Shown: positions 17,077 to 23,313 of the stretch, in pieces
Layout: the number at the start of each line of letters is the position of its first letter
How positions within the stretch are numbered: the stretch's first letter is position 1
NCBI GenBank assembly: GCA_900549325.1
Contig: UROI01000017.1
Span: forward strand, 1-26,216
Source of the DNA: an uncultured Mycoplasmatota bacterium
Lineage (GTDB): Bacteria; Bacillota_I; Bacilli_A; RF39; UBA660
Length of the DNA: 26,216 nucleotides
Reading direction: 5' to 3'
Program-made: the position numbers and the translations under genes
Notes under the pieces: model-generated
What the model saw: only the letters and a program-made list of their open reading frames with translations
What the model was told of the DNA's origin: nothing
Databases searched by the model: none

Positions 17077-17142
17077 GGTAGTAAATATGAACTCAAACAT
17101 CAAAGTACATTTGTTCGCTAGGGGGGGGGTCATTTTACTACC
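17077..17142 (+). promoter_or_regulatory. Inverted repeat that could hide the ribosome site of the G-tract small ORF
   Basis: Positions 17077-17090 (end of AAGGAGG, spacer and ATG) pair with 17130-17142: 13 bp with one bulged T. The loop contains the G9 tract. If it folds, the ribosome site and start codon of the 20-codon ORF are masked. Confidence 0.55.
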
Positions 17143-17149
17143 ATACTAA
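17087..17149 (+). CDS. 20-residue peptide with a G9 tract, candidate regulatory leader peptide
   Basis: ATG at 17087 follows a perfect AAGGAGG (17072-17078) with an 8-bp gap, 17 bp after the adhesin stop, so it is probably transcribed with the adhesin. The peptide is MNSNIKVHLFARGGVILLPY. Codons 12-15 are made by nine Gs (17121-17129). In the present frame it stops at 17149, ahead of the terminator at 17178. One extra G gives a stop at 17152-17154. One fewer G keeps the frame open through the whole terminator hairpin to TAG at 17220-17222, ending 29 bp before the next gene. The peptide itself matches nothing I know; its likely importance is in whether it is translated across the terminator. 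Confidence 0.5.
   Translation: MNSNIKVHLFARGGVILLPY
17121..17129 (+). repeat. Homopolymer G9 tract
   Basis: Nine consecutive Gs in a strongly AT-rich region and inside a short ORF with a strong ribosome site. Such tracts change length by slipped-strand mispairing and are classic phase-variation sites. The true length in a population may vary. Confidence 0.9.
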
Positions 17150-17177
17150 TATAAAAGTAAATAATTTATTAAATATA

Positions 17178-17230
17178 AGGACTATAGAGAAAACTAATAG
17201 AAATATTAGTCTTTCTTTATAGTCTTTTTT
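17178..17230 (+). terminator. Strong terminator/possible attenuator just before the surface gene at 17251
   Basis: About 21 bp of stem (17178-17199 with 17204-17226, a few G-U pairs and one bulged C) closes on a GAAA tetraloop and is followed by TTTTTT (17225-17230). It ends 20 bp before the ATG of the next gene, and no good promoter lies in that gap, so the next gene may depend on read-through. Confidence 0.85.
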
Positions 17231-17250
17231 GTATTGAAAGAAGGCATAAT

Positions 17251-18825
17251 ATGAAAGAAAATAAAGCAAAAATATTCATGGTATTAAGTTTAATAATCTT
17301 AATAATAACAATAATAGTAAGCAGTACCTATGCCTATTATATATGGACTACATCAGATAGTGAAGTAACTAAAATAGTTGCAGGAGTAGGATCAGCAACA
17401 GTAACCTTTGATGGCGGTAGTGATATAAATGCTAATCTAAAACCAATACCAGATAAAAGCCAAGGTATAATAAAAGCAATCAAAGTAAAAGCCGATACTA
17501 CAGGTCTTAATTTCAACCTATATCTAGATATAATAAACATAGATACAGGATTAAAAGACATAAGTTTTAGATATGAATTATATAAAGGTACAACCAAAGT
17601 AAAAGAAGGTAACTTTACTGATAACTATCTAAATAGTAATACAACCACTTGTAGTAAGAATAATACTAAACATATAACCTTATTATCTAATGAAAGTATA
17701 TCTACATCAAATACTACTTATACTTTATACATCTGGATAGATGGAGCTAATTATGAAAATCCTAGTACTATGATGGATAAAACATTTAGTTTTAAATTAC
17801 ATGCTGATGGAGAAGGAGCAGTAGTTAAAACACCAACGGCCGCAGATACTATTATAGAATTATATGCTAACGCTTCAAAAACAACAGTAACAAATAATAG
17901 TATTACATATAATACAGCACCATCAGTATCATTAATGAATGATAGACTAGGAGGCATCACGGCAGATTTAGATGGTGGAAATATAAGATATTATGGAGCA
18001 AATCCAAATAATTATATATATTTTAATTGCTCTGACTATAGTAACCAATCTTCAAGTACATGCGAAACATGGCGAATAATTGGAGTGTTTGATGGTAAAT
18101 TAAAAATAATAAGAAATACATCTATTGGAAGGTATTCATGGGATAATAAGGATACTAGTACAGGAGCGGAGTCTGACAATGGTAAAAACGATTGGACGAC
18201 AGCAAGGTTAATGAAGCTTTTAAACCCTAGTGACTATTATACAATAGATCCTAATGATAATGGTTTAGGGCAAAGTTTATATTGGAATAGTGCATCGGGT
18301 AAATGCTATAGCGGTCAAAATAATGCTACAACAAATTGTGATTTTACAAGTACAGGAATAAAAAATGATGCAACAAGGAAACTTATATCTGAAGAGACTT
18401 GGAATATTGGTGGATGGAATAGTAGTTCTATATATTCTAATCAAATTTATGGATATGAAAGAGGAACAAAAGCATATTCAGGAAGACCAACAACATGGAC
18501 TGGCAAAATAGCATTAGCATATCCAAGTGATTATGGCTATGCAGCGGATTTAAATCATTGCTCAGAGATATTGGCTAATTATAATAATTGTATCTCAAAT
18601 AACTGGATGAGAAAAATTTTAACTAGTAATATGGCATGGTTATTAACTACAGATTCTAACAAGTCTAGTTCTGCATGGATTGTTAGTACTACTGGTTTTG
18701 TGGATAATATTTATTATAATGGCAGTGGTAATTATGGAATAGTACCAGTCCTTTACCTCAGTACTAAACCGATAATATCTTCAGGAGATGGTTCTTCAAG
18801 TAATCCATATACTTTATCTGTATAA
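17251..18825 (+). CDS. Surface protein: shared N-terminal module plus DUF6273-like domain (complete paralogue of first gene)
   Basis: 524 residues. Signal anchor at about 8-27, ending SSTYAYYIW as in TasA/camelysin-like exported proteins. Residues 30-190 are the module shared with the gene at 10072 (nLYLDI, YELYKGTTKV, LYIWIDGAN, FSFKLHADGEGA). Residues about 195-524 are a DUF6273-like domain: MNDRLGG, YFNCSDYSN, TCETWRIIGVFDGKLKIIRN, WTTARLMKLLNPSDYY, KIALAYPSDYGYAADLN, and the ending SSGDGSSSNPYTLSV. Six or more cysteines in the second half may form disulfides. Its C-terminal segment (18640-18760) has the normal AT-rich composition and A-ending codons, unlike the first gene. The ATG follows AAAGAAGG. 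It lies behind a strong terminator without a visible promoter. It is followed by the second copy of the structured repeat. Ligand unknown. Confidence 0.88.
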   Translation: MKENKAKIFMVLSLIILIITIIVSSTYAYYIWTTSDSEVTKIVAGVGSATVTFDGGSDINANLKPIPDKSQGIIKAIKVKADTTGLNFNLYLDIINIDTGLKDISFRYELYKGTTKVKEGNFTDNYLNSNTTTCSKNNTKHITLLSNESISTSNTTYTLYIWIDGANYENPSTMMDKTFSFKLHADGEGAVVKTPTAADTIIELYANASKTTVTNNSITYNTAPSVSLMNDRLGGITADLDGGNIRYYGANPNNYIYFNCSDYSNQSSSTCETWRIIGVFDGKLKIIRNTSIGRYSWDNKDTSTGAESDNGKNDWTTARLMKLLNPSDYYTIDPNDNGLGQSLYWNSASGKCYSGQNNATTNCDFTSTGIKNDATRKLISEETWNIGGWNSSSIYSNQIYGYERGTKAYSGRPTTWTGKIALAYPSDYGYAADLNHCSEILANYNNCISNNWMRKILTSNMAWLLTTDSNKSSSAWIVSTTGFVDNIYYNGSGNYGIVPVLYLSTKPIISSGDGSSSNPYTLSV

Positions 18826-18832
18826 TATCTAA

Positions 18833-18953
18833 GTATGTAGATTATGCTTATATATAATAGGTATGTAGATACATTATTATTAGACTAAGAATTAGGCTAA
18901 TAATAACACTAATAAGACTTATTTATAAGGCTTATAGTGCCTAAAATAAAATA
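18833..18953 (+). repeat. Structured intergenic repeat element, copy B
   Basis: Second copy of the element at 11581-11686, again directly after a surface gene of the same family. Stem 1 is 18874-18883 with 18897-18906; stem 2 is 18907-18916 with 18931-18939 (one bulged A) and has a longer loop. Compensating base changes relative to copy A support a conserved RNA or cruciform fold. Confidence 0.75.
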
Positions 18954-18980
18954 ATTTAATATATTTTTTCATAAAATTAG

Positions 18981-19009
18981 TTGAAATTTAATATATAATA
19001 TGGTAAAAT
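18981..19009 (+). promoter_or_regulatory. Promoter of rplS
   Basis: TTGAAA (18981-18986), 17 bp, TAAAAT (19004-19009), with TGG before the -10 hexamer. The start would be near 19016. Confidence 0.7.
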
Positions 19010-19015
19010 TAATAG

Positions 19016-19105
19016 CGTTATGGGATAATCCGCTTAGTATATATAGTATTATATTATATAAATAATATTATATATAGGTAATGATTATCTGAAAAAGAAA
19101 GGAAG
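19016..19105 (+). promoter_or_regulatory. Structured 5' leader of rplS, possibly an L19 autoregulatory leader
   Basis: A 90-nt leader in which gataatc (19024-19030) pairs with gattatc (19083-19089), enclosing ccgctta, an AT-rich inner hairpin and aggtaat. Firmicutes rplS mRNAs often carry an L19 leader in this position. The match to that family is by position and outline only. Confidence 0.45.
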
Positions 19106-19115
19106 TGTATATACG

Positions 19116-19466
19116 ATGAATATCATTGACAAAATTACAGAAAGTCAAATGAAAAAAGATTTACCAGAATTCAGAGTAGGAGATTCAGTTACAGTTGGAT
19201 GTATTATTACTGAAACAAAAGGTGGTAAATCAAAAGAAAGAGTACAGGACTTTAAAGGAACTGTAATCGCAAGAAAAGGTAAAGGAGTATCTGAAACTTT
19301 CACTGTAAGAGGAGAATATTCTGGAGTAGGTGTTGAAAAGACATTCCACGTTCACTCTAATAAAGTTGCTTATATTAAGGTTACTAAACCAGGTAAAGTA
19401 AGAAGAGCTAAATTATATTTCTTAAGAGACAGACAGAAAAAATTTAATATTAAAGAAAGAAGATAA
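19116..19466 (+). CDS. rplS: 50S ribosomal protein L19
   Basis: 116 residues, the usual length, located at the 30S-50S interface of the ribosome. Family landmarks are FRVGDSVTVGCIITE (residues 19-33), ERVQDFKGTVIARKG, SETFTVRGEYSGVGVEKTFHVHS, and the C-terminal RRAKLYFLRDRQKKFNIKERR region. The ATG follows AAAGGAAG. It has a clear promoter and a structured leader upstream and a terminator overlapping its stop. It is directly followed by the signal peptidase gene; rplS next to lepB is a common Firmicutes arrangement. Confidence 0.97.
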   Translation: MNIIDKITESQMKKDLPEFRVGDSVTVGCIITETKGGKSKERVQDFKGTVIARKGKGVSETFTVRGEYSGVGVEKTFHVHSNKVAYIKVTKPGKVRRAKLYFLRDRQKKFNIKERR

Positions 19467-19490
19467 TAGCTTAGCTACTATCTTTTTATT
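19462..19490 (+). terminator. Rho-independent terminator after rplS
   Basis: gata-tagc (19462-19470) pairs with gcta-tatc (19474-19482) with one A-C mismatch and a 3-nt loop, followed by TTTTT. Some read-through into lepB 14 bp later is likely, since no promoter for lepB is evident. Confidence 0.6.
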
Positions 19491-19503
19491 ATTGAGGTGA
19501 AAT

Positions 19504-20010
19504 ATGAAAGAAATAATAAAAGAATTATATCCTTATGTAATCATAATTCTAGTAGTAGTATTAGTAAGAAGTTTTATAATTACTCCAGTAATAGTATCAG
19601 GTAGTTCAATGAAACCAAATCTAAATGATGGCGAACTATTATTAGTAAGAAAAATAGGTTATAATGAAAAAACAATCAAAAGATTCGATATAGTAGTAAT
19701 AAAGAAAGATAAAGAAGAAATAATTAAGAGAGTAATAGGTTTACCTGGAGAGCATATAGCATATAGAAATAATAAATTATATGTAAATGATAAGTTAGTT
19801 AGCGAAGACTATACCCATCTAGATACAAAGGATTTTAATCTTGAAGAAATATGTACATGTAGTACAATACCAGAAGGTAAATATCTTGTACTCGGAGATA
19901 ATAGACCAATATCAAAAGATAGTAGATCAATAGGTTTAATAGACGAAAAAGATATAGTAGGAAAAGCAGTATTTAGATTATGGCCTATATCTAAAATTGG
20001 AACAATATAA
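19504..20010 (+). CDS. lepB: Type I signal peptidase
   Basis: 168 residues, membrane-anchored Ser-Lys protease that removes signal peptides from secreted proteins. One N-terminal transmembrane helix (about 9-27), then the catalytic Ser35 in SGSSMKP, the general-base Lys75 in IIKRVIGLPGE, and the conserved LGDNRPISKDSRSIG box. This is the single-helix Firmicutes SipS-like form with Ser-Lys, not the SipW Ser-His form: the base is clearly lysine. The ATG follows GAGGTG. It could process the adhesin at 15120; whether it handles the TasA-like signal anchors nearby is unknown. Confidence 0.95.
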   Translation: MKEIIKELYPYVIIILVVVLVRSFIITPVIVSGSSMKPNLNDGELLLVRKIGYNEKTIKRFDIVVIKKDKEEIIKRVIGLPGEHIAYRNNKLYVNDKLVSEDYTHLDTKDFNLEEICTCSTIPEGKYLVLGDNRPISKDSRSIGLIDEKDIVGKAVFRLWPISKIGTI

Positions 20011-20062
20011 GATATTATTAAAGTATGTAGTATTTTTAGACAATAGTAAAATTAAAATATAA

Positions 20063-20090
20063 CTTCTTTCATAAAATAATATGAAAGGAG
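20063..20090 (+). promoter_or_regulatory. Hairpin covering the ribosome site of the collagen-like gene
   Basis: cttctttcata (20063-20073) pairs with tatgaaaggag (20080-20090), 11 bp with one G-U pair and a 6-nt loop, placing GGAG in the stem. A TAGACA at 20037 suggests that transcription may start close to 20065-20070, in which case part of the left arm would be missing from the mRNA. Confidence 0.4.
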
Positions 20091-20097
20091 AATAAAA

Positions 20098-20943
20098 ATG
20101 AATAATAACTATTCAAATAATGTAAAAAAAATTCTTGAAATGGGAAAGAAATGTAATTGTACTCCTGTGATTATTGGTCAAACAGGTCCAACCGGTCCAA
20201 CAGGTCCCGCTGGTGCAGCCACTATTGCAGTAGGTACAACAACTACTGGTGATCCAGGAACAAGTGCTAGTGTAACTAATACTGGAACTAATCAAAATGT
20301 AGTTTTAGACTTCACTATACCTGCTGGTCCTACTGGTCCAACCGGTCCAACTGGACCTCAAGGAGTAACAGGCCCAACCGGTCCAATAGGTCCAACTGGA
20401 CCTCAAGGAGTAACAGGCCCAACCGGTCCAATAGGTCCAACCGGACCTCAAGGAATAACAGGCCCAACAGGTGCAACTGGACCACAAGGAATAACAGGCC
20501 CAACAGGTGCAACAGGTGCAACCGGACCTCAAGGTGTAACAGGACCAACCGGTCCAACAGGTGCAACTGGACCTCAAGGAGTAACAGGACCAACCGGTCC
20601 AACAGGTCCAACTGGACCACAAGGATTGCAAGGTGAAGCTGGAGAGGCAGGTCCAACCGGACCACAAGGATTGCAAGGAGAAGTCGGAGCAACTGGACCA
20701 ACAGGTCCAACTGGATCTCAAGGTGTAACAGGACCTACGGGTCCAACCGGTCCAACTGGACCTCAAGGCACAACTGGTCTAACCGGTGCAACGCCAGTAA
20801 TAACAATCGGCACTGTTACAACAGGTGATCCTGGAACACAGGCTGCAGCTTCAATAACTGGAACAGCCCCTAACTTTGTATTGAATCTAACAATACCAAT
20901 AGGTGCTACTGGTCCTACAGGACCAACCGGCCCACAAGGATAA
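20098..20943 (+). CDS. Collagen-like repeat protein (Gly-Pro-Thr triplets)
   Basis: 281 residues. A short N-terminal region (MNNNYSNNVKKILEMGKKCN) without a normal signal peptide precedes two collagen-like tracts of G-X-Y triplets, mostly GPT, GPQ, GVT and GAT. A non-collagen module with TTGDPGT occurs twice, near residues 47-72 and 239-266. Such proteins occur in Firmicutes spore coats, exosporium (BclA-like) and surfaces, forming triple helices. The protein stops right after a GPTGPTGPQG tract, so it lacks the C-terminal trimerisation domain of BclA. The repeats make the DNA locally much richer in G+C and internally repetitive. The start follows AAAGGAG. A clean terminator follows, so the short form seems to be the real transcript end. 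Confidence 0.88.
   Translation: MNNNYSNNVKKILEMGKKCNCTPVIIGQTGPTGPTGPAGAATIAVGTTTTGDPGTSASVTNTGTNQNVVLDFTIPAGPTGPTGPTGPQGVTGPTGPIGPTGPQGVTGPTGPIGPTGPQGITGPTGATGPQGITGPTGATGATGPQGVTGPTGPTGATGPQGVTGPTGPTGPTGPQGLQGEAGEAGPTGPQGLQGEVGATGPTGPTGSQGVTGPTGPTGPTGPQGTTGLTGATPVITIGTVTTGDPGTQAAASITGTAPNFVLNLTIPIGATGPTGPTGPQG
20371..20460 (+). repeat. 45-bp tandem repeat within the collagen-like gene
   Basis: Two nearly identical 45-bp units (20371-20415 and 20416-20460), each coding for the 15 residues GPTGPIGPTGPQG plus VT/IT. Shorter related units run on to about 20770. These repeats allow length changes by recombination. Confidence 0.8.
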
Positions 20944-20949
20944 TAATTC

Positions 20950-20974
20950 AAACGGTCTACTAGACCGTTTTCTT
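20950..20974 (+). terminator. Rho-independent terminator after the collagen-like gene
   Basis: A perfect 9-bp stem, aaacggtct (20950-20958) with agaccgttt (20962-20970), has a 3-nt loop and a T-rich tail. Confidence 0.85.
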
Positions 20975-20975
20975 A

Positions 20976-21004
20976 TAGACAAATATATCTTGACATGATA
21001 AAAT
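20976..21004 (+). promoter_or_regulatory. Promoter of the ASCH gene
   Basis: TAGACA (20976-20981), 17 bp, TAAAAT (20999-21004), with TGA before the -10 hexamer. Because the -10 overlaps an ATG at 21003, that ATG cannot be in the mRNA, which supports the start at 21024. Confidence 0.65.
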
Positions 21005-21023
21005 GGTATCAGAGGTGATAATG

Positions 21024-21362
21024 ATGATCCATGAAATGAAATTAAATAATGAGCCATTTACTTTAATAAAAGCAGGCACCAAAGTAATAGAAATGCGGTT
21101 AAACGATGAAAAGAGAAGAAAAATAAAAGTAGGCGATAAAATAGAGTTTACTAATAGGGATAGCAATGAAAAGATAATGACTGAGGTAATAAATTTACAC
21201 AATTATCAGAGTTTTACAGAACTATATAAACATTTTGATAAAAAAGTATTAGGTTATTCTGATAATGAACAAGCAAATCCATCTGATATGAATAAATACT
21301 ATTCTAAAGAAGAGCAAGATAAATATGGTGTATTAGGTATTGAAATTAAATTAGTTAAATAA
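21024..21362 (+). CDS. ASCH-domain protein
   Basis: About 112 residues from the ATG at 21024 (MIHEMKLNNEPFTLIKAG). GAGGTG sits 6 bp upstream, and the promoter rules out an ATG at 21003. The motif with IKAGTKVIEMRLNDEKRRKIKVGDKIEF, given here only by its span of about residues 15-42, is typical of ASCH domains: the G-TK-E-R pattern followed by VGD and a beta barrel. The end GVLGIEIKLVK is the last strand. ASCH proteins are RNA-binding folds related to PUA; some bacterial members hydrolyse N4-acetylcytidine or bind RNA. The exact role here is unknown. The next gene starts 39 bp later without an obvious separate promoter. Confidence 0.85.
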   Translation: MIHEMKLNNEPFTLIKAGTKVIEMRLNDEKRRKIKVGDKIEFTNRDSNEKIMTEVINLHNYQSFTELYKHFDKKVLGYSDNEQANPSDMNKYYSKEEQDKYGVLGIEIKLVK

Positions 21363-21401
21363 TAATCATAAATTTATATAATTATATAGAGGAGAATAAA
21401 A

Positions 21402-22487
21402 ATGAATAAAAATAAAATAATTACACTATCTTTACTTTTACTTGCAGTGGTATCATTTATAATAATATGTATATTTAGAATAAAGAAAAATAATCAAAAC
21501 ATTTCTATTACTGAAGGCATAAAAGTAGTGCCAACATTAGATGATGAAATATCCTCTGACAGTAGCTATTGTGTAACTTTTCAGTTAGTTTGGAATGATA
21601 TGAAAAATAAGATAATAAAACAAGATATAACGTTCAAGCCTGAAGTACAAGAGGCTATAAACTTAAATAAAGAGAGTTTTACTGAAGATATGATATCGGA
21701 AGATTATTACTTCAAGGCTTTTGGTCCTAAGTCAAAGGCCTTAAAAGAAGAAATAATAAATGGTATCAAAGAAAAGTTTAATCAAACAAGTGATATTTTA
21801 GACGATTTTGATTGGAGCGAATCAGCTTTAGATAGTCCAGACTTAAGAAGATATTTTTTCTATACAATGCTATACCGTGAATTTGAATATAAGCAGAGAT
21901 TCACAGTTCTAGAAGATGGTAGCTTTGGTAATTATGAAGACATAAAATATTTTGGAGTAACCACTAATAGCTCTAGTGAAGTAAGAAATCAGATTATAGT
22001 ATTATTTTATAATTCTAAAGATGATTTTGCTATTAAATTAACTACCAAAAGTAATGATGAGGTAATTTTCTATAAGAATCCAAAAGGTAAAACATTTAAT
22101 GAGATCTATAGTAATATGATTAATGAGGCGAATAAATATACTGGAAATAAAAATTTTGAAAAAGAAGACGAGTTTAAGGCTCCAATAATTAATTTTAATG
22201 TTAAAAGAGAATATACCGAATTACAAAACAAACCATTTTATGATACTGAAAATAGAGAATATGTAATTGATAAAGCCATTCAAACCATAAATTTCAAACT
22301 TGACGAAAAAGGTGGTAGGATAAAAAGCGAAGCTGCAATTGACACAAATGTTACTACAGCATTACCCGAAGATACTTTACCAAGATACTTTAATGTAGAT
22401 AATACCTTTGCCATATTTTTAAAAGAAAGTTCAAGGGATGTACCTTATTTTGCCTCTAGAATAGATGATATTAGAAAATATCAATAA
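21402..22487 (+). CDS. Membrane-anchored extracellular protein with a serpin-like C-terminal segment
   Basis: 361 residues. An N-terminal hydrophobic helix (about 7-26) followed by a basic KKNN suggests an anchored exported protein. The body is mixed alpha/beta, with no catalytic motif that I recognise. The last 65 residues resemble the end of serpins: a hinge-like stretch (INFKLDEKGGRIKSEAA), then a region corresponding to the reactive loop, then YFNVDNTFAIFLKE and PYFASRI, similar to the family F-VDRPF-F-I and final strand. The rest is not clearly serpin, so the link is tentative; a related protein family without inhibitor function is possible. A strong ribosome site (GAGGAG) precedes the ATG. 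It follows the ASCH gene by 39 bp and ends at a terminator. Confidence 0.8.
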   Translation: MNKNKIITLSLLLLAVVSFIIICIFRIKKNNQNISITEGIKVVPTLDDEISSDSSYCVTFQLVWNDMKNKIIKQDITFKPEVQEAINLNKESFTEDMISEDYYFKAFGPKSKALKEEIINGIKEKFNQTSDILDDFDWSESALDSPDLRRYFFYTMLYREFEYKQRFTVLEDGSFGNYEDIKYFGVTTNSSSEVRNQIIVLFYNSKDDFAIKLTTKSNDEVIFYKNPKGKTFNEIYSNMINEANKYTGNKNFEKEDEFKAPIINFNVKREYTELQNKPFYDTENREYVIDKAIQTINFKLDEKGGRIKSEAAIDTNVTTALPEDTLPRYFNVDNTFAIFLKESSRDVPYFASRIDDIRKYQ

Positions 22488-22490
22488 TGT

Positions 22491-22519
22491 AAAAGCATAA
22501 TATTTGTTATGCTTTTTTT
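22491..22519 (+). terminator. Rho-independent terminator after the gene at 21402
   Basis: aaaagcataa (22491-22500) pairs with ttatgctttt (22507-22516) around a 6-nt loop; seven Ts follow the stem base. Confidence 0.9.
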
Positions 22520-22544
22520 CTTTGGTAATAATCTTACCAGAAAG

Positions 22545-22574
22545 TTGACATTATGTTACTATATATATTATAAT
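22545..22574 (+). promoter_or_regulatory. Consensus promoter upstream of the first RhuM remnant
   Basis: TTGACA (22545-22550), 18 bp, TATAAT (22569-22574). The promoter is intact although the gene it served is decayed. Confidence 0.75.
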
Positions 22575-22677
22575 TAAGTCAGGTGTAAGAAGTATTATAA
22601 GTATATAAAAATATTCAAATAACCAATTATGATTTTTAATATATGGAGATTCAAACACTGAAGTTAAGACAAGCGTA

Positions 22678-22992
22678 ATGTTAATAAATAACGATATTGG
22701 GTTTACTCAAAACTTAATTGCAGAATTGTTTGGTGTAGGAAGAAGCACAATAACTGAACATATTAATAATATATTAAATAGTGGTGAACTTGATGAAAAT
22801 AACACCGTCGGAAAAACCGACGTTGATAATTCTAAAAAAACTGTAAAGATATATAACCTTGATATGATTATTGTATGGTACAGGAAAAATATATCAGCAA
22901 AAGTTATGCAAGAGTTAGCATATAAAGAACACAATAAATTTAAAATTAGACAGGATCAATTATATAAATCTGATTTCAATAAAATTTTATAG
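22678..22992 (+). pseudogene. RhuM-family protein remnant with internal deletion (copy 1)
   Basis: A 104-codon frame joins the two ends of a RhuM-type protein (normally over 300 residues). The N-terminal part has GFTQNLIAELFGVGRSTITE, the helix-turn-helix, and KIYNLDMIIVWYR, matching family FYNLDxIIxVGYR. It then jumps to the C-terminal family end, with KFKIRQDQLYKSDFNKIL. Roughly 180 codons between are missing. The frame is open upstream of the ATG (codons reading EVKTSV before MLINND), so the original start is probably lost. RhuM proteins are often found with restriction-modification loci and are of uncertain function. A short functional product cannot be excluded because the junction is in frame. 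Confidence 0.75.
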
Positions 22993-23313
22993 GTTTTAAT
23001 AAAACAAAGGTGGCCTGTAAAAGTTCTGGATTTAATATAGACGAACAATTTGCTGAGGTCAACAAGTTGTAAAAAAAATAATAATGAAATAAAATGACAG
23101 AGAATGAATGTGAAAAGAGTTAACAACAGAAATAAAATAAATATCAACTGGTATATACAGACTAATGTAAAACCACTCACAAACATTTATAAATAAAGCA
23201 TTTTCTATTTATTTCTTTTTACATTTTTTAGATAGAATTATAAAATAATTCAAAAAAGGATGGTAACTACGATTTATTGAAAACTAATATTTCAGACAAA
23301 GGAGATGATAATA
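22993..23313. other. 321-bp gap between the two RhuM remnants, no gene seen
   Basis: No credible ORF with a ribosome site on either strand. It is AT-rich with several stops in all frames and looks like decayed sequence. Positions 23206-23227 are repeated exactly at 24657-24678. AAAGGAG at 23298-23304 belongs to the second RhuM remnant. Confidence 0.6.

Noticed and set aside
18640..18760. C-terminal segment of the complete paralogue as a second DGR variable region
   Set aside because: It is as AT-rich as the rest of the gene, has many A-ending codons and shows no adenine depletion. It may be an old variable site but there is no direct sign.
20305..20766. Long open frames on the minus strand opposite the collagen-like gene, and a CRISPR-like periodic repeat
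   Set aside because: The minus frames are by-products of the triplet repeat, with absurd composition (Trp, Cys, Ser, Leu only). The repeats are coding and contiguous, without unique spacers.
21003..21023. ATG at 21003 as start of the ASCH gene
   Set aside because: It overlaps the -10 box of the promoter, and the ribosome site lies downstream of it.
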